A stretch of DNA of 35,938 bases, from contig JBHORD010000098.1 of NCBI GenBank assembly GCA_042408355.1, positions 1 to 35,938 on the forward strand. Reading direction: 5' to 3'. Positions 8,834 to 17,336 of the stretch are shown piece by piece (position 1 is the stretch's first letter; the number at the start of each line of letters is the position of its first letter). Source of the DNA: Fen-1038 sp042408355 (lineage in GTDB: Bacteria > Chloroflexota > Anaerolineae > Anaerolineales > Villigracilaceae). Under the pieces are notes generated by a model. It made no database searches and was not told where the DNA came from. It saw only the letters and a list, made by a program, of their open reading frames with translations. The translations under genes and the position numbers were made by a program.

Positions 8834-10413
8834 GGCCGAATCTCATAAATGACAATGACGGGTTTTTCCACAGTCGTTCCATCCGGAAGAGCAACCTGCA
8901 CAGACTCGGTGTGAATTACTCTTCCGTGATAGCGCTGTGTGAATTTAAGCAAACCGTCCGAAAAAAACGATGAACGTTCTGCCGAGAAAGAATCCCAAAC
9001 GACATACTGCAAATCGCCGTTGCGAATCTCAAGGTCAGGGTTTACGACCGCTTCATAGGATGGATTGCGGCGAAGCGGATTAGGGCTGACCGATAACCCA
9101 TACGCTTTGCGGTATCCGTAGAACTCAAGGATGTTCGCCATGGACGGACCAATGGTCAAGAGCGTTGCTCCTTCGGGAATATTGGCACGCACCCATAAGC
9201 CGGCTTCGCGGCCTCCGGGAACGCCTCCGGTGCCAGCGACAAAGCTGGCGGAATTAACCGGCTGAATCGCCTGCCAGCTCGTAATGAGGAGCGAGAAAAA
9301 CACAATTGCGATTGCCATCGAAGAAACGAGCGTTGGCCCAAACCGCCAGCGCAGAATTCGAATGTCTTTCTGAAACGGCCAACGCGTCAAAGTTCGAGCG
9401 GCCAGCACGGCAAAGGGTGAAGCAATCGGAAGCAGATATTGAAAACCCTTGGTGGGCCATAATTCGAAAAATATCAACGGAACCAGAATCCACCATACAA
9501 GCAGGCGCTCACGCCAGTTTGCTTCTCTGCGCAATAGCCAGAGTCCCAGCAGGGCAAGTATGACTACGAGCCAGCCGATGGCCGGCGGGACCGTAAGGAA
9601 ATAAAAATCCCATGGATGATTCGCACGGCGGAACAACTGCCAGATTAAATAACTTCTTCCGGTGCTTGAGCCGCCCGCCAGCAGGAGCGAGAGCGGAAAC
9701 GGCGCCACCATCAAAATCATAAAGAGTGTGGATATAACGAGATCGCGAATCCGGATCTTTAACTCGCCCGATAGAGCCAGAAAAGCATAAATCGCGCCGA
9801 GGAGGATGATGCCGGTTTCTTTTGCAAGAAAAGTCAATCCGATGCCAATGCCGACGGCATGAAGCCAGATCGGACGCTGCGTCTTGGCAAACCGCGCCAG
9901 CAAATAAAGCGTCAGCGTTGAGAAAAACACCATCGGTCCATCGAGGAGAACCTGCCGCGATACGATCACATGGTATGGCATGAGCGCCAGGATCATTGCG
10001 GAAAGGATGCCCGCTTTTTCTCCATACAAAAGCTTGCCCAGTTTATAGACCAAAAAGATATTGGCAACGCCAATCGCAACCGCGATGATTCGAGCGCCAA
10101 CATCGCTCACCCCAAAATGGAATAACAGCGCCAGAATAAATTGAAACAACAACGGATGGGCGCGGAAAATCGGGAAGATATCTTTGAGAATCGGCGCCTG
10201 GGCAATCGCCGCCGCCTGCCCGGAGTACACAGCTTCATCCGTATTGAAGCCCATGCTGTTGATCTGCCAGAGCCGCAGAAATGCGCCCATGCACAGAATG
10301 CCCAGCATGGAAAGCTGACGGACAAGCGCGTCGCCCAGGCTGATCTTCCTGACTGATGTTTTGAAAACAAAAGGCAGTTGGTTTAGCGTACGATTGAAAA
10401 GATCTTTAATCAC
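8830..10413 (-). CDS. GT39-like integral membrane glycosyltransferase (ArnT/PMT type)
   Basis: The 527-aa protein has roughly ten hydrophobic helices spread over residues 30-390, then a soluble C-terminal domain (about 395-527). After the first helix the loop reads NTDEAVYSG; an acidic Asp-Glu in the first extracytoplasmic loop is the catalytic hallmark of GT-C enzymes such as ArnT and PMT. These use polyprenyl-phosphate sugars as donors and transfer to lipids or proteins outside the membrane. The upstream fusion carries a GT2 domain of the type that makes dolichyl/polyprenyl-phosphate sugars, so this gene is a plausible user of its product. It overlaps the phosphoesterase gene by 4 bases and lies 98 bases downstream of the fusion gene. 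The acceptor is unknown. Confidence 0.85.
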   Translation of the reverse strand: MIKDLFNRTLNQLPFVFKTSVRKISLGDALVRQLSMLGILCMGAFLRLWQINSMGFNTDEAVYSGQAAAIAQAPILKDIFPIFRAHPLLFQFILALLFHFGVSDVGARIIAVAIGVANIFLVYKLGKLLYGEKAGILSAMILALMPYHVIVSRQVLLDGPMVFFSTLTLYLLARFAKTQRPIWLHAVGIGIGLTFLAKETGIILLGAIYAFLALSGELKIRIRDLVISTLFMILMVAPFPLSLLLAGGSSTGRSYLIWQLFRRANHPWDFYFLTVPPAIGWLVVILALLGLWLLRREANWRERLLVWWILVPLIFFELWPTKGFQYLLPIASPFAVLAARTLTRWPFQKDIRILRWRFGPTLVSSMAIAIVFFSLLITSWQAIQPVNSASFVAGTGGVPGGREAGLWVRANIPEGATLLTIGPSMANILEFYGYRKAYGLSVSPNPLRRNPSYEAVVNPDLEIRNGDLQYVVWDSFSAERSSFFSDGLLKFTQRYHGRVIHTESVQVALPDGTTVEKPVIVIYEIRP

Positions 10414-10511
10414 AAGGACTCGACTGATGAAAATATATAAACTCCATAATGCCGCAGATGCTTTTACGCGCCTGCGGCAGACGACAGGATGGAAACCGGC
10501 GCCACAGCATG

Positions 10512-12932
10512 CTAAGTCTCAGAACGATTCGTAAGTCCTATTTTTGTCGAACCGGCAGAGACGGGCGCAAGTTCGGCTTCTTTGCTCTGCGCCACATCCG
10601 AATAACGCCGCCGGGGAACAACCCCATCAGATTTCTTGTCCTTCTGGCCCGGAGAAATCAGCATCCGCAAACGGGGAAGCGTCCGCAGATTGGAACTGGC
10701 GGACACGGACTCTCGAAAATCTGGCGCAAGTCTTTCATCAATCAGAGCAGGGATTCTCCGCCACCAATTCATGCTGTTACTGCGAACCAAAATGGCGGGC
10801 AAATCGTACATGGCCTGCGCAATGATTTCATGTTCCACCACGCGAAGGTCGGCTCCATCCGATGTGAACAGGAAGGACTTGATGGCGTCGTATGGCGGAA
10901 AGCCATAAGCATCTTCGCAATTCGCAAACAGAATCTCCAACGCCTGCTGAGGGCCAATATGAAGTTCCTCGTCCATGGTGGAGCGTTCGATCACAAACAT
11001 GCCGTTCAATTTTCCGCTTTTTGCCATTCGCACTCCCGGCACCAACAGCTGGACCGAGTATTTTGGAGGCGGCACCAGGAACTGTACCAACGCATTGATG
11101 GTTGCCATCGGCAGTTTGCTCTTGCTGAGGAAATGCGCAAACAAACGCCCGCTTCGCGAATGGATTCGACTCTGGACGCGCAAAGCCAGGCGTTCGCCGA
11201 ACGAAAGATATTTGGCGTTGATTGCTTTGACCGTATGGTGACTGATGGTCAGCGGCTTGGGATACGGCAGCACTTCACCGGAAGCGGATACAAGAGTCAA
11301 ATCGTCGGATAGAAAAGCGCCGAGGTCGGCGGCGCGGCGCTGGCGGCTCAACACCTTCAGGATCGAGGTCGTTTTACCGGTATCGGTCCGCGCCGTGATC
11401 AGATAAGAACGCCCGCCAAAATCGAGGCATGCGCCGTGAACCAAAGCATAACCTTTTTTGACAAAGGTCCACCGCAAAATGGGTTCCACCAAATTCGTGT
11501 ACAGCACATGCGGCGACCATTTAAGGAATGGAGAAGCCCAGACTTCGACAAAGTCGCCGATTTCAATATCGGCTTTGAAACCAAAGTTTCCGAACCCTTC
11601 ATCGTAGAAAATGCGGCGGACATTTTCGCGGGGCGCGGCCGTAAACGGATGACCGTGAAGAGGCGATTTACCAAGATGCACTCTGATGGAAGGTTGAGCG
11701 ATTTGCGTCTGCGTGCGGAACGATTCCAGTTCAGGCAGGACGGCGTCTGAAACCACCGTCAGAATGCCATGAATATCATAAGCAAATTGTTTCGTCTTCA
11801 TCTTTCCCCTGCCCCATATCAACTGATCCGAAAAGAGAAAGCGCAGAACAACCAACAGGATCAGCGACAGCAAATTTGAAAGGATGTAATACACGCCCAA
11901 CACGGAAGTCAGCAGGTAGATCATCGGACCCCGCAAAATAAGGGCCCCATTATTGAGCGCAAAAAAGGCGGCCAGACGCCCGAGCATCCCCCGGCGCTGT
12001 TGACGATCCCGATATACCCAGTACTCAATGAAGGCAAAGTTCCAGCTTGAAGATACGATGCTGGCCAGCACGGCGGAGATCAGGTAGTAAATATGCATCC
12101 ATTCTGTAAAGAAGGCGAGGGCCAGAGAATTGACAACAATGCCGGAGGCCCCAACGGCTATGAATTGAAGGAAATGCTGGTCGCCAGTGAGCCGCAATCG
12201 AACCAGCAATCGCAAAAACCGAAAGACTTCGCGGGGCGACGCTTTGCTCTCGCCCGCATGGCGGGGGTCGAAGCGGATCGGGATTTCGGAAACCGACAAG
12301 GCCGGGAAACGCGTGAGGATCTCCAAAAGGATTTTGAATCCGTCCGGGCGCAGTTTATCAAGATCAATCTTTTCCAGGCGGAGAATAAAAAGTCCGCTCA
12401 ACGGATCGCTGACCCGGCCAAGCCGCATCGGGAAAGTGAGACGCGCCAGCGTGGCAAAGGCATACGAAACCAGTTTGCGCCGGAAACCCAAACTGCTCGC
12501 ATCGCCGCCGCGGGCCAGCCGGCTTCCCACGACAACATCCGCGCCGGTCTCTTCGATTTTCTTCAACAATTGCGGAATCAACTCCGGCGGATGCTGAAGA
12601 TCACTATCCATGACACAGGCCAACGGCGCCCGCGCCATGCGAAAGCCTTCGACCACCGCCCCAGCCAGACCGTTCCCGCGGCGCTCCGCCGGGCGCGCAA
12701 TCAGGCCAACCGCGAAAGAAAATCGGTCCTGGAGCTCCTGGATTACCTGGGGCGTATCGTCCGTTGAGTCGTCTACAAAAATGACTTCAATGGGGATATT
12801 CCGCGTTGCCTGCTCGATGCGGGAAAGCAAAACCTCGATGTTTCCAGCTTCATTTCGCGTGGGGATCACAATCGAGACTGCTGGCGCCATTTTTCTAACG
12901 GCGAAAACCCCTTGCTCAATTTCTGTTTCCAT
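10512..12932 (-). CDS. Three-part fusion: GT2 polyprenyl-phosphate glycosyltransferase + GtrA membrane domain + HPr-kinase-like P-loop domain
   Basis: This 806-aa product joins three units. Residues 18-240 are a GT2 domain like dolichol-phosphate mannosyltransferase (VSIVIPTRNEAGN, VDDSTDDT, and the DXD-type DSDLQHPPE at 109-117). Residues 250-375 form a GtrA-type four-helix membrane domain thought to flip or present polyprenyl-phosphate sugars. Residues 376-740 resemble the HPr-kinase/PEPCK-like P-loop fold, with Walker A ARTDTGKTT near 516-524 and an acidic LSDDLTLV block near 540; its substrate is unknown. GT2-GtrA fusions are common, but the attached kinase-like domain is unusual. An internal ATG at 11801 preceded by AGGGGAAAG could start the kinase part separately. 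A GAGAGGAAG ribosome site precedes the main ATG. This is the first gene of the operon. Confidence 0.85.
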   Translation of the reverse strand: METEIEQGVFAVRKMAPAVSIVIPTRNEAGNIEVLLSRIEQATRNIPIEVIFVDDSTDDTPQVIQELQDRFSFAVGLIARPAERRGNGLAGAVVEGFRMARAPLACVMDSDLQHPPELIPQLLKKIEETGADVVVGSRLARGGDASSLGFRRKLVSYAFATLARLTFPMRLGRVSDPLSGLFILRLEKIDLDKLRPDGFKILLEILTRFPALSVSEIPIRFDPRHAGESKASPREVFRFLRLLVRLRLTGDQHFLQFIAVGASGIVVNSLALAFFTEWMHIYYLISAVLASIVSSSWNFAFIEYWVYRDRQQRRGMLGRLAAFFALNNGALILRGPMIYLLTSVLGVYYILSNLLSLILLVVLRFLFSDQLIWGRGKMKTKQFAYDIHGILTVVSDAVLPELESFRTQTQIAQPSIRVHLGKSPLHGHPFTAAPRENVRRIFYDEGFGNFGFKADIEIGDFVEVWASPFLKWSPHVLYTNLVEPILRWTFVKKGYALVHGACLDFGGRSYLITARTDTGKTTSILKVLSRQRRAADLGAFLSDDLTLVSASGEVLPYPKPLTISHHTVKAINAKYLSFGERLALRVQSRIHSRSGRLFAHFLSKSKLPMATINALVQFLVPPPKYSVQLLVPGVRMAKSGKLNGMFVIERSTMDEELHIGPQQALEILFANCEDAYGFPPYDAIKSFLFTSDGADLRVVEHEIIAQAMYDLPAILVRSNSMNWWRRIPALIDERLAPDFRESVSASSNLRTLPRLRMLISPGQKDKKSDGVVPRRRYSDVAQSKEAELAPVSAGSTKIGLTNRSET

Positions 12933-13376
12933 GCTGTCTTCCTCTCAATGTTAGTGCCAACGAAGCGAAAAGGACCCTGAGTTGCGATACGATGGAAAAT
13001 TACAATATTGTTAGCAAACCTTACAAAACTGTTAACATACTATTAAGACGAAGATACAACAATTTAGTTACATTTGTAATAGCCCAAAACTCCTATTTGG
13101 GAAAAACCGGCAAACTGACACCCCGCAGCATCCAAGAGGCTTTTTCGCAAACTTATAAAATTCGGATGGCGGGTGTCTGGTTGCGCGAAGCGCTCTATAA
13201 CTATACGCAAGTCTGGAGAATTAAACGGCGGAAAGCGGGTTGAATTGCCGCCTCAACCTCGCCGCCGAAGCGAAAGATATGCTCCAGCGCATGGGCAAGA
13301 TCGAAGAAATGCTGGTTGAGGTCTTACCGGATGCAGGGAAAGAAATGAAATAAGATGACAGAATCATTTTCATCCC
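12933..13376. other. Gene-poor divergent region between surface operon and CHAT cassette
   Basis: Bases 12990-13085 are strongly AT-rich and probably hold the promoter(s) of the minus-strand operon; no single -35/-10 pair stands out. An 83-codon plus-strand frame at 12992-13243 has a basic, low-complexity product and no convincing ribosome site, so I do not call it. A 42-codon open stretch at 13225-13353 ends with GKIEEMLVEVLPDAGKEMK and could be the tail of a decayed gene. Bases 13117-13133 and 13164-13177 form an imperfect inverted repeat (GACACCC versus GGGTGTC at the outer ends). Confidence 0.5.
13117..13177. repeat. Imperfect inverted repeat
   Basis: The outer arms GACACCC (13117-13123) and GGGTGTC (13171-13177) are perfectly complementary. 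The inner arms GCATCC and GGATG extend the pairing with small bulges around a loop of about 30 bases. It sits in the gap between divergent transcription units; function unknown. Confidence 0.55.
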
Positions 13377-13404
13377 TTGCGCTTCTGGCGTAAAGTCCTA
13401 CAAT
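13377..13404 (+). promoter_or_regulatory. Candidate sigma-70-type promoter for the CHAT cassette
   Basis: A TTGCGC hexamer at 13377-13382 and TACAAT at 13399-13404 are 16 bases apart, close to the sigma-70 consensus. They lie about 50 bases ahead of the likely start codon at 13453. This is motif reading only. Confidence 0.5.
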
Positions 13405-13452
13405 ACGTCATGTTTGAACTCGTATAGCACAGGAAACAACAGGAGCGGTTGT

Positions 13453-13911
13453 ATGAAAAAAGAAACAATCCCTACCCGGCCATTTAATGAACACGAGAAA
13501 CTGATGCGCGAAAAGTTTTCCGAAAGCATTGTTGCCCAAAGCGGTCTGGTGGACGAGCTGAGCAAACAATTGTTTACCCTCGAACTTGCCATTCCGGGAT
13601 TGTTTGCGACGGTGGTGAAATTAGTTGGAGGCGATAAAACCATCATCATTATCAATGCCGCGTTCATTATTACGGTAGGATGCTGGCTGGTTGCCCTGCT
13701 GCTTACTTTGATTGCAATGATCCCCAAAAAGTGGGTGGTGGATCCGTCCATCCTGAAACAAGACCCGCAGAAAATGTCGGAGGCGCTGGGCATCGAAGAT
13801 TTCTTTGAAAAGTCCGCGCAGTATAAGCGCAGGCTGGTGATCGTCTCCAGCCTTTTGTTCTTTGCTGGCATCTTCAGCGCCATATTCGTTGTATTGGGAA
13901 AACTGCCATGA
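13453..13911 (+). CDS. Small three-helix membrane protein of the CHAT cassette
   Basis: I start the gene at 13453 because AGGAG at 13441-13445 lies 7 bases upstream; an in-frame ATG at 13414 would add 13 residues but has no such site. The 152-aa product has a charged N-terminal region (1-38), hydrophobic segments at about 40-60, 63-91 and 127-149, and a polar loop (92-125) containing a predicted helix. No family is recognised with certainty. Small multi-helix membrane proteins beside STAND or CHAT genes are often proposed as membrane-damaging effectors (for example SLATT-type proteins), and this one could play that role. It overlaps the zinc-ribbon gene by 4 bases, so the two are translated together. 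Confidence 0.8.
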   Translation: MKKETIPTRPFNEHEKLMREKFSESIVAQSGLVDELSKQLFTLELAIPGLFATVVKLVGGDKTIIIINAAFIITVGCWLVALLLTLIAMIPKKWVVDPSILKQDPQKMSEALGIEDFFEKSAQYKRRLVIVSSLLFFAGIFSAIFVVLGKLP

Positions 13912-14165
13912 GAAAACGATTCACTTTTCGATGCTGGAATTGCAACAGAAAATATACATTGTTGCGTGAAATCACTAAAGAACAAATTCTCACCGTTGCC
14001 TGTCCTTACTGCAATGCCGATGGGGTTGTAGATTTGAAACCCTATCGCAAAGAGCCAAAGATAGTAATGCGCAACTTAAGCGTGATACCGATGGAAAACG
14101 AGGAGTCAGACTTCGGCGAAGAATTGCAACTTCCCGAGGTTCTACCTACGCAAAAGCCGGAATAG
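13908..14165 (+). CDS. Zinc-ribbon small protein
   Basis: The 85-aa product has two CxxC pairs, Cys9/Cys12 (CWNC) and Cys32/Cys35 (CPYC), spaced as in a zinc ribbon. A mostly acidic, unstructured C-terminal tail (about 60-85) follows. The start codon overlaps the stop of the membrane-protein gene (ATGA), which points to coupled translation and a shared role. A zinc ribbon may bind nucleic acid or protein; nothing in the sequence decides which. It is 68 bases upstream of the CHAT gene, with a strong hairpin in between. Confidence 0.75.
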   Translation: MRKRFTFRCWNCNRKYTLLREITKEQILTVACPYCNADGVVDLKPYRKEPKIVMRNLSVIPMENEESDFGEELQLPEVLPTQKPE

Positions 14166-14175
14166 CCGGTCAATC

Positions 14176-14217
14176 AGACTTCCGAAGTCTCGCCGATCTT
14201 TGGCGCTTCGGAAGTCT
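14176..14217 (+). promoter_or_regulatory. Strong hairpin in the leader of the CHAT gene
   Basis: Twelve-base arms AGACTTCCGAAG (14176-14187) and CTTCGGAAGTCT (14206-14217) are perfectly complementary. Inside them CGCC (14191-14194) pairs with GGCG (14202-14205). No T-run follows, so it does not look like an intrinsic terminator. The stem ends only 3 bases before the ribosome site AAGGGA (14221-14226) of the CHAT gene, so it could limit translation, protect the downstream message or act as an operator. Confidence 0.7.
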
Positions 14218-14233
14218 TGAAAGGGAATCGTTC

Positions 14234-17227
14234 ATGCCGCGCCACATCTTTCCAACGCCGTTCATCATTCAGCCAGACGCTGACCTTGTTCACCGACAGC
14301 CCGAATTGAAACACGCAAGTTCCAAGCTGAGTTCCCAATATGCAGACAGCCAGCTCGTGACCGACGCCGACTTGCGGAGCATGGGCAGCGCATTATGGAA
14401 TGCGTTGCCGCACAACATCCAAAATGGTTTCGACGCCGCGCATCAAGCGGCAGGCGCAGCAATCCTTCCAATCATCATCGAGAGCGAGGCGGCAGAGGTG
14501 CAGGCATTGCCGTGGGAAACACTTTTTCATCCGACGCTTGGTTTCATTGGTAAACATCCCGCCTTTACACTAAGCCGGAGGATGAAGCCTCCGCAGAGTG
14601 GCTCTGTAAAACTCGATAAGGGTCCCTTGCGGGTTTTGTTGTTCACGTCATTGCCGAAGGATATTGATCCTGAAAAGAGCCGCTTGAACGTGGAAGAAGA
14701 ACAAGCGCAGGTGCAGGAAGCGCTCATGCCGTGGATTTCCAAAGGCGATATACAGTTGGAAATGCCCGATGATGGCCGCTTTTCCACGTTGAAGGAAATG
14801 CTCAAAAACTTCCAGCCGCATGTTCTCTTCCTAAGCGGGCATGGAAGTTTCCATCATGCGCCACACACAGGCCAAAAGCCGTTTGGCGTCTTTATATTTG
14901 AGAACGATTCAGGAAGCAGCGACCCGGTCAGGGAAGATGAAATTGCCAAAGCGTTGGTCGGCACAGGTGTGCAGGCGGTGGTGTTGTCGGCATGTGAAAG
15001 CGGCAAAGCCGCCTCGGACGCGCTGACCAACGGCCTGACCCAGCGGATCAGCGCGCAGGGAATTCCACACGTGATTGGGATGCGTGAATCCGTATTGGAT
15101 CAGGCGGGTATTCAGTTCGCCCGTGCGCTGTGCGATGAATTGGCGCGTCACGAACCGATTGATTTTGCCTTGCAGTCGGCGCGCATTGCCATCCAAACTC
15201 CGCTTCATGAATATTTGAATGTTTCTCGCGTCGAAGCAAGCGCAAGCGCCGCGGCGGAAATCAGTCTGGGACAATGGCCCCTGCCCATGCTCCTATCACC
15301 GGATCCGCAGAAGGCGCTGATTGACTGGGACTTTCAACCCAAAGAGATCGAAGCGCACATCTTCAAGCAATCCCTTCGCACCGTGACCTTGCCGGCGCGC
15401 TTTGTTGGACGGCGCGACGAGCTTCGCAAATACAAGCGCGATTTGCTCAACGGAAAGACCCATCACTTGCTCATCACCGGACCCGGCGGGCAGGGTAAGA
15501 CTTCGCTGGCTGGCAAACTGGCATTGGATATGCAAGCTCACAACTACCGCATCTTTGCGTGGAGCGCCAGACCCGAAAACCCGTGGCGTCAGTTTGAGTT
15601 CGAGATGGAACTCTCGCTCGAGGAAGCCAATGCAAAGAAATACGATTATTTCAAGCCGCGTTTCGAGAACGATAAGGAACGCGCCGCGTTCATGCTCGGC
15701 TTGTTGATGGAACAGTTCAACGGGCGCGTGATTCTCTTTCTGGATAATCTCGAAACGTTACAGGATGAAGACACGCAGGTTCTCAAAAACCCATTGGTCG
15801 CCGCATGGATGCGGGCCGCGAAAGAAACACAAGGCTTGATCCTTTTGGCAACCTCGCGCTGGCAGTTGCCGGATTGGGCGGGCGAGCATCTGGCGCTCAG
15901 CCAAGCCAATTACGGCGACTTCCTGCAAATGGCGCAGGGATTGGCATCGAGAAAACAACTGCCCATTTCATTTCTTGAAAACAGGGAGCGTTTGCGCCGC
16001 GTTTACGATGTGCTGGGCGGCAACAGCCGCGGCCTGGAGCTCTTTGCCGCCGCCGTAAGTGGAATGGAACGCGCCGAAGACGAAGCCGCATTTTTGGAAT
16101 TATTGGCGAAAACAAAGGGCAAGCTTCAGGAGAACATGGCAATCGAGGAAATTTATAAACGATTGCCGGAAAATGCAAAGAAGCTTTTGCAGCGCCTGCC
16201 CGCTTTTCACGAGCCGGTTCCAGCGGAAGGCATCATCAAGCTTGGCCTGGATTTACCCAACCCCGAATCGCTTTTGGAACGACTGCTGGCGGTCTCTTTG
16301 ATCGAAGCGCAATATGAGCCGGGCTGGGATGCGATGCAATACCAGTGTCCCCCCCTGGTGACGGACTGGATGGCGGAGCAAAAACTGGTGGATGAAAACC
16401 CCGCCTGGCTGAACACGGCGGCAGAGTATCAACTGTACTTGCTCGCCAACGAACGCCGCACCTTGCCGCAAGCCATATTGACCGTTGGAGCCTTGCGCCG
16501 CGCGGGACGCCACGATGAAGCCGACCGCCTGACGCTGGACCATATCGTTGGACACTTGACCATGCGAGGTCTTTATGCCACGCTGTTGAACGAATGGCTG
16601 CCGCCTATTCTCAATTCACAGGATTTGCAGACCCGCGCCCAAGCCTTGGGACAGACAGGAAAACTGCTTATACATCTTGGCAGTTTTAAAGAAGCCATGC
16701 CTTTCCTCAAACAATCGCTGGCCATCCGTCAACAAATCGGCGACAAAGCGGGGCTATGCGCCACATTGTTCAATATGGGGCACATTTATATGCAAAACAA
16801 GCAGGTGCAGGAAGCGGTCAGCGCCTGGGTAACAGTTTATGGGATTGCCAAACAAATCAATGAATATCAGGCCTTGCAAGCATTATCAAAACTTGCGCCA
16901 CAACTTGGCTTGCCGGAAGGCTTGGAGGGCTGGGAAAAGTTGGCAGGGCAAATGCAAAGCGGGCAAAATCAAGCGGAACCTAAAGAAGAAAGCGAACAGA
17001 TCAAGGGTTTCATTCAAGGTTTGGTTCAGGCGGTGCGCGCTAAAAGCCCCGAGGCGCAAAAATATTTTGAGTCCGTCTCCAAGATGGCGGTTGACCCCGA
17101 AGCGCCGCCGGAATACCAAGCCCTCGGCAAAGCCCTCCAGCAATTCATGAGCGGCGTAAAGCGGCCCGATCTATCCAGCTTGCCGGAGGAAATGGCAAAA
17201 CTGGTGAAGGAAGAACTTGAAAAATAG
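14234..17227 (+). CDS. CHAT protease - STAND ATPase - TPR protein
   Basis: The 997-aa protein starts with a CHAT (caspase-like) domain at about 40-360. The catalytic pair is visible: His203 in LFLSGHGSFHH and Cys254 in VVLSACESGKAA. A STAND/NB-ARC-like ATPase follows (about 385-700), with Walker A GPGGQGKT at 416-423 and Walker B ILFLDN around Asp504. The helical C-terminal part includes at least two TPR-like repeats (about 800-885). CHAT proteases joined to STAND ATPases act in bacterial conflict and cell-death systems: a ligand is sensed by the repeats, the ATPase oligomerises, and the protease cuts a target. AAGGGA lies 7 bases before the ATG. The upstream membrane and zinc-ribbon genes are the obvious candidate partners; the link is inference. 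Confidence 0.9.
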   Translation: MPRHIFPTPFIIQPDADLVHRQPELKHASSKLSSQYADSQLVTDADLRSMGSALWNALPHNIQNGFDAAHQAAGAAILPIIIESEAAEVQALPWETLFHPTLGFIGKHPAFTLSRRMKPPQSGSVKLDKGPLRVLLFTSLPKDIDPEKSRLNVEEEQAQVQEALMPWISKGDIQLEMPDDGRFSTLKEMLKNFQPHVLFLSGHGSFHHAPHTGQKPFGVFIFENDSGSSDPVREDEIAKALVGTGVQAVVLSACESGKAASDALTNGLTQRISAQGIPHVIGMRESVLDQAGIQFARALCDELARHEPIDFALQSARIAIQTPLHEYLNVSRVEASASAAAEISLGQWPLPMLLSPDPQKALIDWDFQPKEIEAHIFKQSLRTVTLPARFVGRRDELRKYKRDLLNGKTHHLLITGPGGQGKTSLAGKLALDMQAHNYRIFAWSARPENPWRQFEFEMELSLEEANAKKYDYFKPRFENDKERAAFMLGLLMEQFNGRVILFLDNLETLQDEDTQVLKNPLVAAWMRAAKETQGLILLATSRWQLPDWAGEHLALSQANYGDFLQMAQGLASRKQLPISFLENRERLRRVYDVLGGNSRGLELFAAAVSGMERAEDEAAFLELLAKTKGKLQENMAIEEIYKRLPENAKKLLQRLPAFHEPVPAEGIIKLGLDLPNPESLLERLLAVSLIEAQYEPGWDAMQYQCPPLVTDWMAEQKLVDENPAWLNTAAEYQLYLLANERRTLPQAILTVGALRRAGRHDEADRLTLDHIVGHLTMRGLYATLLNEWLPPILNSQDLQTRAQALGQTGKLLIHLGSFKEAMPFLKQSLAIRQQIGDKAGLCATLFNMGHIYMQNKQVQEAVSAWVTVYGIAKQINEYQALQALSKLAPQLGLPEGLEGWEKLAGQMQSGQNQAEPKEESEQIKGFIQGLVQAVRAKSPEAQKYFESVSKMAVDPEAPPEYQALGKALQQFMSGVKRPDLSSLPEEMAKLVKEELEK

Positions 17228-17336
17228 AGTGCGCCCGGTACAGACTTAATTCCTCGCCTTACGCCGTCGCGTGAGATTCCTCTCGCATTTTCAAGCGGCA
17301 TGAATGGCGCGCCATGGGAAAACTGCGTAACATCGC

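Noticed and set aside
8204..8848. A 214-codon plus-strand open frame
   Set aside because: Antisense to the phosphoesterase gene, whose family motifs are clear on the minus strand.
10449..11312. A 287-codon plus-strand open frame
   Set aside because: It lies entirely opposite the kinase-like part of the fusion gene, and its product is basic and low in recognisable motifs; an antisense shadow.
12992..13243. An 83-codon plus-strand frame in the gap
   Set aside because: AT-rich first half, no ribosome site, no recognisable features; described as part of the intergenic region instead.
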